NCBI GenBank assembly: GCA_002368645.1
Contig: DFEE01000012.1
Span: 1-31,206, forward strand
Source of the DNA: Bacteroidales bacterium UBA3810
Lineage (GTDB): Bacteria; Bacteroidota; Bacteroidia; Bacteroidales; Paludibacteraceae
Direction: 5' to 3'
Length of the DNA: 31,206 nucleotides
Each line of letters opens with the position of its first letter. Within the stretch, counting starts at the first letter, position 1. Under the pieces are notes generated by a model. The model saw only the letters and a list, made by a program, of their open reading frames with translations, ran no database searches and was not told the origin of the DNA. Shown here piece by piece: positions 14,484-22,757 of this stretch. The translations under genes were made by a program, and so were the position numbers.

Positions 14484-15560
14484 ATGCCGCAAGAGGAACT
14501 ACTCTATACCATTGCTCTCAATCTCCTTTATCGTAATAAAATTACAAAGGAGTTAGTCTTGTTAGACAACTATGGCTCGGCGTTTGATGTTTGCCGTCAC
14601 GAAAACTTAACCGGACTGGATGAAGCATTGGTACTCGCTAAAAAAGAACTGGCATGGATAAAGGAACATAAAATAGACTGCCTCTACTATAAAGACACGG
14701 AAAAGTACCCCTATCGTTTGTCGCAATGTCCGGATTTGCCTGTTACCCTTTATACAAAGGGAAAAGTCGAACTTAATAAAGGGCATTTCATATCGGTGGT
14801 TGGAACACGTAGCGCGACGGCATATGGTAAGGACATGGCAGAACGGATTGTAAAGGATTTGGCGGCTGCAGTTCCTAATTTGACTATTGTCAGCGGGTTG
14901 GCTTATGGTATTGACATAACGGCACAGAAGGCTGCTTTAGAAGCCGGAATCCCGACTATAGCGGTGCTCGGACATGGTTTAGACCGTATTTATCCGGCGC
15001 TACACCGCAACTATGCTATTGCTACGCTTGAAAAGGGAGGACTTGTCACAGAATACTGTTCCGGTACCACACCCGATGCCGTCAATTTTATAGCGAGAGA
15101 TAGAATAATCGCCGGTTTAAGTGACTGCACGTTGGTTGTGGAGTCTGCAAAGCGAGGAGGAAGTCTCCTTACTGCTCATATGGCTTTAGATTATAATCGG
15201 GATGTTTTTGCCGTTCCCGGGAGACTGACCGATGAACATAGTCAAGGGTGTAATAATTTAATCAAATCCAATAAAGCCTGCTTAGTTACTTCTGCCGAGG
15301 ATATTATTGATTATATGAATTGGGAGGCGCAAACGCCACAGCCGGTACAGACTGAAATAGAGGATTTTATTGCAGATTTGAATGATACTGAGAAGAAAAT
15401 TATTCATTACCTCCGCTCAGCGGAAGATGGTGCACATATCAATCAAATAATAATAGATACGCAACTTGATTATGCTACGGTATCTTCTGCTCTTATGATG
15501 CTTGAACTCAAGGATTTACTAAAAGGACTTCCCGGCGGGATGTACCGCGCGGTGCGGTGA
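14484..15560 (+). CDS. dprA: DNA-processing protein DprA (Smf)
   Basis: DprA binds incoming single-stranded DNA and loads RecA in natural transformation, and it is also kept in many non-competent bacteria. The ATG at 14484 gives 358 residues starting MPQEELLYTIALNLL. An upstream in-frame ATG at 14442 lies inside upp and is less likely. After a helical N-terminal part, the Rossmann-like core has ISVVGTRSATAYG, IVSGLAYGIDITAQKAAL, IAVLGHGLDRIYP, RDRIIAGLS and ESAKRGGSLLTAHMA. A C-terminal winged helix (LNDTEKKIIHYLRSAEDGAH and on) follows. The usual RN of RNRIIAGLS is RD here. Confidence 0.95.
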   Translation: MPQEELLYTIALNLLYRNKITKELVLLDNYGSAFDVCRHENLTGLDEALVLAKKELAWIKEHKIDCLYYKDTEKYPYRLSQCPDLPVTLYTKGKVELNKGHFISVVGTRSATAYGKDMAERIVKDLAAAVPNLTIVSGLAYGIDITAQKAALEAGIPTIAVLGHGLDRIYPALHRNYAIATLEKGGLVTEYCSGTTPDAVNFIARDRIIAGLSDCTLVVESAKRGGSLLTAHMALDYNRDVFAVPGRLTDEHSQGCNNLIKSNKACLVTSAEDIIDYMNWEAQTPQPVQTEIEDFIADLNDTEKKIIHYLRSAEDGAHINQIIIDTQLDYATVSSALMMLELKDLLKGLPGGMYRAVR

Positions 15561-15674
15561 TTGGATGTAACCGGTAAAGTTAATCTGTCTTATGATTTGC
15601 AATGTCTAAGTAGCAGATATCCTGCAAAGTGGAGTTTTCAAAAAAAAGATATTTTGCATTTTTTTCGTTAAAAA
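15561..15674. other. Part of the 310-bp dprA to S4-gene gap with no gene
   Basis: This AT-rich stretch lies after dprA and carries no clear terminator for it. The rest of the gap (15675-15870) holds the promoter, short transcript and tandem terminators listed separately, plus about 55 bp before the stop of the convergent S4 gene in which I see nothing. Confidence 0.5.
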
Positions 15675-15706
15675 TTTGCATATATCAAAAATTAGCAGTA
15701 CTTTTG
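15675..15706 (+). promoter_or_regulatory. Predicted promoter of a short non-coding transcript
   Basis: TTTG (15675-15678) and TACTTTTG (15699-15706) are 20 nt apart. No gene follows on the plus strand; two terminators do. Confidence 0.78.
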
Positions 15707-15711
15707 CACCG

Positions 15712-15783
15712 TGTTTTTCATGGTATTAGATTTAAGGTTAAGTAAAGATTGTGGTTGTCGAGATGACAACCCTTCTTTTTTTA
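15712..15783 (+). ncRNA. Candidate small RNA of about 70 nt (or leader encoding a 25-residue peptide)
   Basis: A textbook promoter is followed within about 45 nt by a hairpin and T-run, so the unit is a short transcript of roughly 15712-15783. Before the hairpin it has an unstructured segment around GGTATTAGATTTAAGGTTAA (15721-15740). I have a vague impression that this segment recurs in other Bacteroidales, but I cannot verify that. A 25-codon frame (15720-15797, starting MVLDLRLSKD) spans the terminator and stops at TAG 15795-15797. If translated it could affect termination. No known RNA family is assigned. Confidence 0.6.
15753..15783 (+). terminator. First terminator of the small transcript
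   Basis: GGTTGTC (15753-15759) pairs with GACAACC (15765-15771) around a 5-nt loop, followed by CTTC and a run of T. Confidence 0.85.
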
Positions 15784-15785
15784 TG

Positions 15786-15815
15786 TCCGAATGGTAGCCT
15801 GTTCGGATTTTTTTT
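15786..15815 (+). terminator. Second, tandem terminator
   Basis: TCCGAA (15786-15791) pairs with TTCGGA (15802-15807) around a 10-nt loop, followed by eight T residues. It lies 3 nt after the first terminator's T-run. Confidence 0.85.
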
Positions 15816-15870
15816 ATCCATAAGTTAGTAGGGAAGTTAGAAGAGATGTTTGAGGAGGGGTAGGAGTGGG

Positions 15871-16281
15871 TTAGAGTTCATCGTCTTCTTCCTCTTCTTC
15901 AAAGAAAGCCATAATTTCGCGGCGATCTTTTTTGGTTGGTCTGCCGGCGTTCTTTTCCCGGTAATTGGTTTCCCGCTTTGCGGCCGATGAAGAGAGTCGA
16001 ATAATCTCGAGCCGTTCCAGTTCAGCGGGGTCGGTGATGTCGCGAATATATTCCGGCACCAATTTAGCACCTAAACGGTGCTCTACTACTTGAAGAATTT
16101 CAAATGAATAGGTGATAGGTCCTTTGCGGACATTGATTTTGTCGCCAACGGAGACAGTGGCAGATGGTTTGAGCGTTCGTCCTCCGGCCATAATGCGCCC
16201 CATCTTACAAGCATCAGCAGCCAGAGAGCGTGTCTTGTAGATACGCATTGACCATAGAAATTTGTCAATTCGTGCTCCCAT
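15871..16281 (-). CDS. Hsp15-like S4-domain RNA-binding protein
   Basis: The 136-residue protein starts MGARIDKFLWSMRIYKTRSL, which is the S4 domain entry helix of the Hsp15/HslR family. The domain continues through ACKMGRIMAGGRTLKPSATVSVGD. The C-terminal half has basic stretches (KRETNYREKNAGRPTKKDRR) and a run of acidic residues (EEEEEDDEL). Hsp15 rescues stalled 50S subunits carrying nascent chains. The ATG at 16281 is preferred over one at 16350 because it directly follows the pth stop (1 nt apart) and begins the S4 fold. It is last in the unit tRNA-Gln, rplY, pth, S4. Confidence 0.9.
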   Translation of the reverse strand: MGARIDKFLWSMRIYKTRSLAADACKMGRIMAGGRTLKPSATVSVGDKINVRKGPITYSFEILQVVEHRLGAKLVPEYIRDITDPAELERLEIIRLSSSAAKRETNYREKNAGRPTKKDRREIMAFFEEEEEDDEL

Positions 16282-16282
16282 C

Positions 16283-16849
16283 TTACTTGCCGTTATAGAG
16301 AGACATTGTTTTTTCGATGCCCTGAAGACAGAATGAGCGGATAATCTCATTCGTTATTTCAAAGCGCTCCTGCAATTTATTTTCCTCTTCATCTGTCCAG
16401 TTGCTAAGGACAAAATTGATTTGTGCGCCGCGCTGGTAATCATTGCCGATACCGAAACGCAAGCGGGCATAATTGGGTGTTCCAAGCACTGATTCGATAT
16501 TGCCGAGACCGTTGTGTCCTCCGTTCGAACCCTGTTTGCGGATACGAAGGGCGCCGAACGGAATATTGAGGTCATCGACCAGGACAAAGAGATTCTCGAC
16601 AGGAATCTTCTCTTGTTGGAGCCAATAACGCACCGCATTCCCGCTGAGGTTCATATACGTAGATGGTTTGAGCAGAACCAACTCAGCGTTCTTTACACGC
16701 CCATGGCCGACAAATCCATAGCGTTTGTCTTCAAAAGAGATGTTGGATACCTTAGCAAAGGAATCCAACATTCTAAATCCTATGTTATGTCGGGTGTATT
16801 GATACTCGTCACCGATATTGCCAAGCCCGACAATGAGGAATTTACCCAT
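16283..16849 (-). CDS. pth: Peptidyl-tRNA hydrolase
   Basis: The enzyme releases peptides from peptidyl-tRNA after abortive translation. The 188-residue protein shows LIVGLGNIGDEYQYTRHNIGF with N11 and the catalytic H21, LLKPSTYMNLSGNAV, FVLVDDLNIPFG and GSNGGHNGLGNIE. All are canonical for bacterial Pth. It lies 4 nt after rplY, the usual Bacteroidetes rplY-pth-S4 order, in which three translation-quality genes share a transcript. Confidence 0.96.
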   Translation of the reverse strand: MGKFLIVGLGNIGDEYQYTRHNIGFRMLDSFAKVSNISFEDKRYGFVGHGRVKNAELVLLKPSTYMNLSGNAVRYWLQQEKIPVENLFVLVDDLNIPFGALRIRKQGSNGGHNGLGNIESVLGTPNYARLRFGIGNDYQRGAQINFVLSNWTDEEENKLQERFEITNEIIRSFCLQGIEKTMSLYNGK

Positions 16850-16853
16850 GTGC

Positions 16854-17423
16854 TTATGCTTCAGCTTCAGCTGTAGCGGATGCGCGAGTCGCCTTAACTT
16901 GGGCTACGCAAGCGTCAGCTACGTTCATGAGTTTGCATTTCTCTACTTGGATGTCGCTTACGGCTAACTTCTTACCGAGTCCCAATGCCGTAACGTCAAC
17001 AACAACGCGTTCAGGGATATCGGTATAGATACCGTTAACTTTCAGTTTGCGCATTTCCAAAGAGAGTTTACCACCGGCTTTCACACCTTCAGCGTGACCT
17101 TCGAGTTGTACGGGAATCTCAACGGTAACGGCTTTCTTGTCTGTTACCTCAAGAAAATCGATGTGCAGCAAAGCTCCGCTTACGGGGTGGAATTGAAGTT
17201 CCTTGATAACAGCAACTTTCTTAACGTCACCAATGGTCAAGTTAACCACCAATGTGTCAGGTGTATAGATGAGTTTACGTACATCTTCTACTTGAACTGT
17301 GAAGGTGCAGTTTTCACCATTACCATAAAGATTGCAGGGAACTAAGTTTTCCTTACGAAAGGCCTTAGCGGCTTTCTTACCGAACTCCAGACGAGGAGTT
17401 CCTACGAGATCAAAAGATTTCAT
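16854..17423 (-). CDS. rplY: 50S ribosomal protein L25, Ctc type
   Basis: The 189-residue protein has the L25 beta-barrel N-terminal domain that binds 5S rRNA (RKENLVPCNLYGNGENCTF, then VRKLIYTPDTLVVNLTI). The C-terminal CTC domain (FLEVTDKKAVTVEIPVQLEG, EGVKAGGKLSLEMRKLKVNG) makes it the long, general-stress-like form usual in Bacteroidetes. The tail is alanine-rich (KATRASATAEAEA). It is first in rplY-pth-S4 and lies 81 nt downstream of tRNA-Gln. No good separate promoter is visible, so it may share the tRNA-Gln promoter through read-through. Confidence 0.95.
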   Translation of the reverse strand: MKSFDLVGTPRLEFGKKAAKAFRKENLVPCNLYGNGENCTFTVQVEDVRKLIYTPDTLVVNLTIGDVKKVAVIKELQFHPVSGALLHIDFLEVTDKKAVTVEIPVQLEGHAEGVKAGGKLSLEMRKLKVNGIYTDIPERVVVDVTALGLGKKLAVSDIQVEKCKLMNVADACVAQVKATRASATAEAEA

Positions 17424-17453
17424 TTGTTAAAAATGTTAGTGTTACTCAATATT

Positions 17454-17500
17454 GGGACAAAAAAATAAGTGCTTTGGCTGTCCCTTATCCCATCACACTT
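17454..17500 (-). promoter_or_regulatory. Alternative hairpins between tRNA-Gln and rplY
   Basis: On the minus strand, AAGTG (17496-17500) can pair with CACTT (17467-17471), which is followed by A and seven T: a weak terminator after the tRNA. Alternatively, GGGACA (17479-17484) can pair with TGTCCC (17454-17459), which would place CACTT and the T-run inside its loop. The two structures exclude each other, as in an attenuator. The first stem is only 5 bp, so this remains tentative. Confidence 0.35.
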
Positions 17501-17504
17501 TTTG

Positions 17505-17575
17505 TTGCCTAACGAGGAGTCGAACCTCGCCCCTCAGAACCAAAATCTGATGTACTACCGATATACGATTAGGCA
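17505..17575 (-). tRNA. tRNA-Gln (TTG)
   Basis: Acceptor arms TGCCTAA (17569-17575) and TTAGGCA (17506-17512) close a 71-nt cloverleaf. The anticodon stem TCAGA/TCTGA has loop TTTTGGT, giving anticodon TTG. The T arm contains GGTTCGACTCC. CCA is not encoded. Confidence 0.95.
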
Positions 17576-17607
17576 ATGCTATGCACTATTGAGCGCAAAA
17601 GCGACTG

Positions 17608-17639
17608 CAAAATTACAACTTTATTTTGACTCTACCAAA
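17608..17639 (-). promoter_or_regulatory. Predicted promoter of tRNA-Gln (and possibly rplY-pth-S4)
   Basis: On the minus strand, TTTG (17636-17639) and TAATTTTG (17608-17615) are 20 nt apart, about 32 nt before the tRNA 5' end. Confidence 0.78.
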
Positions 17640-17703
17640 TTTTTGGGTAAAAAACTTTCATTTTTTTTGCATTTTGCCATTTTTTCGTCAAAAGAATGCG
17701 TAT

Positions 17704-18066
17704 TTACTTTAATCTTCTCCCCATCATATCATATTTTTCGGTGTCAATCATGATGACGGGATGCCCGTTGCGAAGAATTTTTTGTACGCGCTTGCCGTTA
17801 TCCGTCAGCTCTGCTTCCTCTATTGCCGCCGGTGCATCAACATGGAGAAATGTGATGTTCCGTATATCGGCAATAGCGTAACTAACTTGCGGGGAAGCGG
17901 TTAAGTGGATAATCATATCGTCTGTAACGGTGTCAAACGTAATTTTACGAATATCCGATAGCGTAAAATTCCGCACGACGGAAGCACTATTGACCTCCAT
18001 CGTGGGAACTTGGGCTATCACAGTACCGCTACACGCCAATATAAGAGCAATTAGCAGCCTTTTCAT
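17704..18066 (-). CDS. Small secreted protein of unknown function
   Basis: The 120-residue protein starts with a signal peptide (MKRLLIALILACSGTVIAQ). Two similar segments follow, LSDIRKITFDTVTDDMIIHL and IADIRNITFLHV. This DIRKITF motif recurs in many Bacteroidetes surface or secreted proteins. The end, NGHPVIMIDTEKYDMMGRRLK, resembles the short C-terminal sorting-like tails (NG-x-x-x-I and YD-x-x-GR-x-x-K) of that group, so outer-membrane or type IX-related export is possible but unproven. It is last in the smpB-gpmI-tyrS series, 5 nt after tyrS, and has no family I can name. Confidence 0.72.
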   Translation of the reverse strand: MKRLLIALILACSGTVIAQVPTMEVNSASVVRNFTLSDIRKITFDTVTDDMIIHLTASPQVSYAIADIRNITFLHVDAPAAIEEAELTDNGKRVQKILRNGHPVIMIDTEKYDMMGRRLK

Positions 18067-18071
18067 AGGGA

Positions 18072-19367
18072 TTATAATGCCTTAATTATATAATAAGCTT
18101 TTTTACCCTTTTGGAACAGGAGGTACTTATTGTTGAGCAAATCACCGGTATTAATTACCCGTTGTGGGTCGGTGAGTTTCTCCTTGTTCATTGAGAAGCC
18201 GTTAGCCTGAATCATTTTGCGGGCTTCGCCTTTGGACGGGAAAACTTGGGTCTTTTCGGCGAGCAAATCCAAGACTCCAATACCGGCTTCTAACTCATTG
18301 CGGCTTACTTCAAACGTGTCAACGCCCTCAAAAACCTGTAGGAACATATCCTCGCTGAGTGCTTTGAGTTGTTCGCCGGTGTTATTGCCAAACAAGATAG
18401 CGGATGCCGCTACGGCTGCCTCGTAATCCTCACGGCTGTGGACCATTACGGTCACTTCCTCAGCCAGTTTCTTCTGTAGTAATCGTAAATGCGGCTCTGC
18501 CTCATGTGCGGCAATCAGACTTTCAATTTCTTCACGCTCTAAAGAGGTGAAAATCTTGATATATCGTTTGGCATCTTCGTCAGATACGTTCATCCAGAAC
18601 TGGTAGAACTTATATGGACTGGTGTATTCGCGCGAAAGCCAGATATTGCCGGATTCGGTTTTGCCGAACTTGGTGCCATCCGCTTTGGTTACTAACGGAC
18701 AAGTTAGCGCGAATGCCTCATTGCCGGTAATCTTTTTGATAAGGTCAGTACCGGTTGTGATATTCCCCCATTGGTCGGAGCCGCCCATTTGCATTTTGCA
18801 GTTCTTATGGCTGTTGAGATACACGAAGTCATAGCCCTGCAGAAGTTGGTATGTAAACTCGGTGAAGGACATGCCCTCCCGGAACTCGCCGTTAAAACGT
18901 TTTTTGACCGAGTCTTTCGCCATCATGTAGTTAACGGTGATTAACTTGCCGATATCGCGTGTAAAGGCGAGGAAGGTATAGTCCTTCATCCAGTCATAGT
19001 TATTGACCAATTCCGCCGCATTAACGGCATCGGAGTTGAAGTCCAGGAAATGCTCCAATTGGGCACGAATAGCTGCTACGTTGTGGCGCAACGTTTCTTC
19101 CGTGAGCAGATTGCGCTCGGCACTTTTTCCGGATGGATCGCCAATCATACCGGTTGCGCCACCCAATAAAGCGATAGGTTTGTGACCGCAACGTTGAAAA
19201 TGCCTCAACATCATGATTCCGCAAAGGTGACCGATATGGAGACTGTCCGCTGTCGGGTCAATGCCCACATAAGCGGTTGTCATTTCTTTGAGCAATTGTT
19301 CTTCGGTTCCCGGCATGATGTCTTGAAGCATGCCACGCCAACGCAGTTCTTCTACAAAATTCTTCAT
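18072..19367 (-). CDS. tyrS: Tyrosyl-tRNA synthetase
   Basis: This class I synthetase charges tRNA-Tyr. The 431 residues match the bacterial family. HIGH is at 44-47 and the KMSKS-like loop reads KFGKT in TKADGTKFGKTESGN. The tyrosine-binding stretches are YVGIDPTADSLHIGH, YQLLQGYDFVYLN and GGSDQWGNITTG. The C-terminus has the S4-like RNA-binding domain (GEARKMIQANGFSMNKEKL). It lies 12 nt after gpmI and 5 nt before the small secreted protein, in what looks like one operon from the smpB promoter. Confidence 0.97.
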   Translation of the reverse strand: MKNFVEELRWRGMLQDIMPGTEEQLLKEMTTAYVGIDPTADSLHIGHLCGIMMLRHFQRCGHKPIALLGGATGMIGDPSGKSAERNLLTEETLRHNVAAIRAQLEHFLDFNSDAVNAAELVNNYDWMKDYTFLAFTRDIGKLITVNYMMAKDSVKKRFNGEFREGMSFTEFTYQLLQGYDFVYLNSHKNCKMQMGGSDQWGNITTGTDLIKKITGNEAFALTCPLVTKADGTKFGKTESGNIWLSREYTSPYKFYQFWMNVSDEDAKRYIKIFTSLEREEIESLIAAHEAEPHLRLLQKKLAEEVTVMVHSREDYEAAVAASAILFGNNTGEQLKALSEDMFLQVFEGVDTFEVSRNELEAGIGVLDLLAEKTQVFPSKGEARKMIQANGFSMNKEKLTDPQRVINTGDLLNNKYLLFQKGKKAYYIIKAL

Positions 19368-19379
19368 AGCAGTTGAGTA

Positions 19380-20909
19380 TTAGTCTTTGATGAGACAGTG
19401 TCCGGTCATTTCTTTGGGTTGTTCGAGACCAAGAATATGTAGGATAGACGGGGCAACATCAGCTAAGATACCATCTTCTACTTTAGCGTCCTTATTATCA
19501 CTGATATAGATAAATGGTACAGGATTGAGCGAGTGTGCAGTGTTTGGTGTGCCGTCTTCATTAACGGCGTGGTCTGCATTCCCGTGATCCGCTATGATAA
19601 TAACCTCATAACCGTTCTTTCGTGCATTGGTCACAACCCGATCTACACAGATATCCAAAGTCACTACGGCTTGTCGGATGGATTCGTAGACGCCGGTGTG
19701 CCCTACCATATCGCCATTGGCGAAATTGAGCATGATGCAGTCATAGATATCTTTATCCATGGCGTCGCAGAGTGCAGCCGCCACTTCGGGTGCGGACATT
19801 TCGGGTTGCAAATCATAGGTAGCCACTTTCGGGCTGGGAATGAGGATGCGGTCTTCCCCTTCGAATTTGTCGTCTCTACCGCCGCTGAAAAAGAATGTTA
19901 CATGTGCAAACTTCTCGGTTTCGGCTATACGGAGTTGCCTTAATCCGGCTTTGCTGACCACTTCACCCAAGGTATTTTGTACATTCTCTTTAGGGAAGAG
20001 GATATGTACCCCGGTGAAAGAAGACTCGTAGGGAGTCATGCAGTAGTAGTCAAGGTCCTTAATGCGCATCATTCCTTGTTCCGGCATGTCTTGTTGGGTC
20101 AGGACGATGGTCATTTCGCGGGCACGGTCGTTGCGGTAATTGAAGAAAATAACGACATCCCCTTCCTCAATAGTTGCTAAGGGCTTTCCGTTACGAACAT
20201 GCACTATGGGCTTGATGAACTCGTCCGTCACATCGGCGGCGTAGGAAGCTTCCATAGCTTCGTGCATATTCTCAAATGCAGCGCCCTTACCATTCACCAG
20301 GCAGTCGTATGCAATCTTCACACGTTCCCAACGTTTATCACGATCCATTGCGTAAAAACGTCCTTGAATAGAGGCAATCTCACCGGCAGAGTGAGCCATG
20401 TGCTCTTCAAGTTCAGCAATGAAACCGATTCCGCTACGCGGGTCAGTGTCACGACCGTCCATGAAGCAGTGCACGAAAGTGTGCCCGTCAAGACCATACT
20501 CCTTGGCGATGTCCAAAAGGTAGAAAAGGTGATCGAGGGAAGAGTGAACACCGCCGTTGGAGGTTAACCCCATGATATGGAGGTTTTTGCCGCGCTCTTT
20601 TGCGGTTGAGAAAGCCGAGATAATTTCGGGATTTTGCTTGATAGAACCGTCTTTGCATGCGCGGTTAATTTTGACAAGGTCTTGATATACAACGCGTCCG
20701 CCACCGATATTGAGGTGTCCAACTTCGCTATTGCCCATTTGCCCGTCCGGAAGTCCGACATTTTCGCCGCTGGCTTGAAGTTGGCTGTTGGGATACTCTG
20801 CTAACAGCTTGGTAATGTGAGGAGTGTTTGTGGAATAGATGGCGTTGGAAGCATCTTTAGGACCGATGCCGAAACCATCCAAAATCATCAATAAAGCTTT
20901 CTTTTTCAT
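19380..20909 (-). CDS. gpmI: 2,3-bisphosphoglycerate-independent phosphoglycerate mutase
   Basis: This manganese-dependent enzyme interconverts 3- and 2-phosphoglycerate in lower glycolysis. The 509-residue alkaline-phosphatase-fold protein has LMILDGFGIG (D11, metal), the phospho-serine S61 in GQMGNSEVGHLNIGGGR, HCFMDGRDTDPRSG, NYRNDRAREMT and the metal-binding IADHGNADHAVNEDGTPNTAHS. It lies between smpB (24 nt) and tyrS (12 nt). A glycolytic gene inside a translation-related series is probably only shared transcription. Confidence 0.97.
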   Translation of the reverse strand: MKKKALLMILDGFGIGPKDASNAIYSTNTPHITKLLAEYPNSQLQASGENVGLPDGQMGNSEVGHLNIGGGRVVYQDLVKINRACKDGSIKQNPEIISAFSTAKERGKNLHIMGLTSNGGVHSSLDHLFYLLDIAKEYGLDGHTFVHCFMDGRDTDPRSGIGFIAELEEHMAHSAGEIASIQGRFYAMDRDKRWERVKIAYDCLVNGKGAAFENMHEAMEASYAADVTDEFIKPIVHVRNGKPLATIEEGDVVIFFNYRNDRAREMTIVLTQQDMPEQGMMRIKDLDYYCMTPYESSFTGVHILFPKENVQNTLGEVVSKAGLRQLRIAETEKFAHVTFFFSGGRDDKFEGEDRILIPSPKVATYDLQPEMSAPEVAAALCDAMDKDIYDCIMLNFANGDMVGHTGVYESIRQAVVTLDICVDRVVTNARKNGYEVIIIADHGNADHAVNEDGTPNTAHSLNPVPFIYISDNKDAKVEDGILADVAPSILHILGLEQPKEMTGHCLIKD

Positions 20910-20933
20910 ACTAATATATTATTTTTCAAATTT

Positions 20934-21389
20934 TCAATTTTTGAATAGCCGTTCTAATGCGCGTTTGTCATCCTTTTCTTTTAGGGCTGCGCGTTTGTCG
21001 TAATTCTTTTTACCCTGACAGAGTCCAATTTCCATTTTAGCAATTCCTTTTTCGTTGATGTAGAGCCGAAGTGGAATAATTGTTTTGCCGCTTTCAAGGG
21101 TTTGCCGGTGCAGTTTGCGCAGTTCGCGTCGGGTCAGAAGGAGTTTGCGGTCTCGTTTAATTTCATGGTTACTGTACGAGCCGAATCGGTAGAGACTGAT
21201 ATTCATCTGTTTCACCCACAGTTCCTCCCCGATGAACTGGCAATACGTATCTGCTAAAGAGGCGTGCTCTTCGCGAATGGATTTGATTTCCGTTCCGTAA
21301 AGCACAATGCCCGCGGTGTAGCGGTCGAGAATCTCATAATCGAAACTCGCCCGACGGTTTTTAATATTTACAGAACTACTCAGTCGCAT
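20934..21389 (-). CDS. smpB: SsrA-binding protein SmpB
   Basis: SmpB binds tmRNA and brings it to stalled ribosomes. The 151-residue protein shows SVNIKNRRASFDYEILDRY, GIVLYGTEIKSIREEHASLAD and the conserved RDRKLLLTRRELRKLHRQ. The basic tail KKNYDKRAALKEKDDKR includes the YDKR motif. The ATG at 21389 is chosen because an upstream in-frame ATG (21410) lies before the -7 box (21400-21407). The true start is only about 10 nt after that box, so the mRNA is nearly leaderless. It heads smpB-gpmI-tyrS-small secreted protein. Confidence 0.95.
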   Translation of the reverse strand: MRLSSSVNIKNRRASFDYEILDRYTAGIVLYGTEIKSIREEHASLADTYCQFIGEELWVKQMNISLYRFGSYSNHEIKRDRKLLLTRRELRKLHRQTLESGKTIIPLRLYINEKGIAKMEIGLCQGKKNYDKRAALKEKDDKRALERLFKN

Positions 21390-21399
21390 AATTAGCCTG

Positions 21400-21431
21400 C
21401 AAAGGTACAAAAATAATCAAATATATGCAAA
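21400..21431 (-). promoter_or_regulatory. Predicted promoter of the smpB operon
   Basis: On the minus strand, TTTG (21428-21431) and TACCTTTG (21400-21407) are 20 nt apart. Confidence 0.78.
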
Positions 21432-21487
21432 TATTTGTTGGATTTTAGGTGAAAACGCCGTGATTTTGCGTAAAAAATCCAAAAAAA

Positions 21488-21519
21488 TTTGTTTCTTTAC
21501 AAAAAAATGCGTACTTTTG
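21488..21519 (+). promoter_or_regulatory. Predicted promoter of the acyltransferase gene
   Basis: TTTG (21488-21491) and TACTTTTG (21512-21519) are 20 nt apart, giving a leader of about 63 nt before the ATG at 21588. Confidence 0.78.
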
Positions 21520-21587
21520 CATAAGCAAATTGAACTACCCAATCAGTCTATCAACCCATCAATAGCCCTTGGCGCATTCATATACCC

Positions 21588-22700
21588 ATGTCCCCTTTAT
21601 CTTCCAAGACGATACAGTTCATGCGATTGCCGTTAGCGATGGCGATTATTTTTCAGCACTCATATAGTCATATCGGAAGTGCCAAGACTGCAGAGGTGGC
21701 AGATACACTCACCTGGCATGCTTTAGATTGGATGAGGGGATTTTTCTCATGGACAATCAATGGCTCTGCCTTAATGGCATTCGGACTAATTGCAGGCTAT
21801 TTGTTTTTTCAACATTGGAATGAACACGATTCTATCGGACCGATAGAATGGAGTTGGAAACGCTACGGCGAAAAAATGTATAGAAGGCTCTTTAGTCTGT
21901 TGCTTCCTTATATTGTGTGGAATTTATTGACTGCGTGGTATAAGCACGTGCCCCTTAGTCTTCATACCTTTTGGGACTATCATGTATGGGGTCAGGATGC
22001 AGTCAATGTTTTTGGTTTGCCGTTATGTGCGACCTATGCCCCGATAGACTCTCCGTTTTGGTTTGTACGGGACTTGTTCTTAATATCGTTGTGTGCACTA
22101 ATCATTTATCCTATCGTGCGGTATGGCAAAATCTGGTCGGTGGTACTTGCGCTCTTGATGTTTGTGTTCAAGATGCCGCACTTTGTCCCCTCGCTAACCC
22201 TCCTGCCGATGTATATAATCGGTGCGTATCTCAGTGTTCATCGTATGGACTTGGGGGTGGTAGCCCGAAAGATTTGGCACCCTGTGATGTGGATAGTGGT
22301 ACTCTGCTCATGGATTGTACTCAAAATAGACGGATTAGCCTTTGACTTGATTAATCCGGTTGTTCGAGTGGTACTCTGTATTTTCTACTTCTATTCAGCC
22401 ACTCTCATTGCGGAGAAGAAGCCTTGGAATACACCGGTTTGGGTCGCAGAAGCGTCTATTGTCATTTATGCCGGTCATGTCGGTTTAGGTGTCCTGAATC
22501 AATGTGCGCAATGGGCGAAAATGCTTATTCCCGATAGCGCATCTGGAGGGATGCTTGCCTTAAGGTATTTTTTAGCTCCGATGCTGTGTATAGGTCTTTT
22601 CCTTATCGCCTATAGATTGATTTATCCATCTTTTCTTGCCAAGGTTCTTTCCGGCAAATGTCCTCCAATTAAGATGCCATGTATTCCTGCCAATACATGA
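21588..22700 (+). CDS. Acyltransferase-3-like integral membrane protein
   Basis: The 370-residue protein has about ten hydrophobic helices. Near the start it reads QFMRLPLAMAIIFQHSYSH, where the basic residue and histidine match the conserved R/H region of acyltransferase family 3. DSPFWFVRDLFLISL is the family's typical FWFVRxL segment, and a late helix carries VIYAGHVG. Such proteins O-acetylate surface polysaccharides or other glycans at the inner membrane. No glycan biosynthesis genes lie next to it, so the acceptor is unknown. It is single, with its own promoter, and converges on the broken RhuM gene. It marks the edge of the accessory island. Confidence 0.83.
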   Translation: MSPLSSKTIQFMRLPLAMAIIFQHSYSHIGSAKTAEVADTLTWHALDWMRGFFSWTINGSALMAFGLIAGYLFFQHWNEHDSIGPIEWSWKRYGEKMYRRLFSLLLPYIVWNLLTAWYKHVPLSLHTFWDYHVWGQDAVNVFGLPLCATYAPIDSPFWFVRDLFLISLCALIIYPIVRYGKIWSVVLALLMFVFKMPHFVPSLTLLPMYIIGAYLSVHRMDLGVVARKIWHPVMWIVVLCSWIVLKIDGLAFDLINPVVRVVLCIFYFYSATLIAEKKPWNTPVWVAEASIVIYAGHVGLGVLNQCAQWAKMLIPDSASGGMLALRYFLAPMLCIGLFLIAYRLIYPSFLAKVLSGKCPPIKMPCIPANT

Positions 22701-22757
22701 GTAGCACAAAGACAGAATAGAGCAAACAAATTGAGATCAAAATTTGTGATGTTAAGT

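Noticed and set aside
22726..22747. An AT-rich 7-bp stem between the acyltransferase gene and the RhuM fragment as a terminator
   Set aside because: ACAAATT/AATTTGT pairs only through A-T and one G-C and has no T-run, so it is too weak to call.
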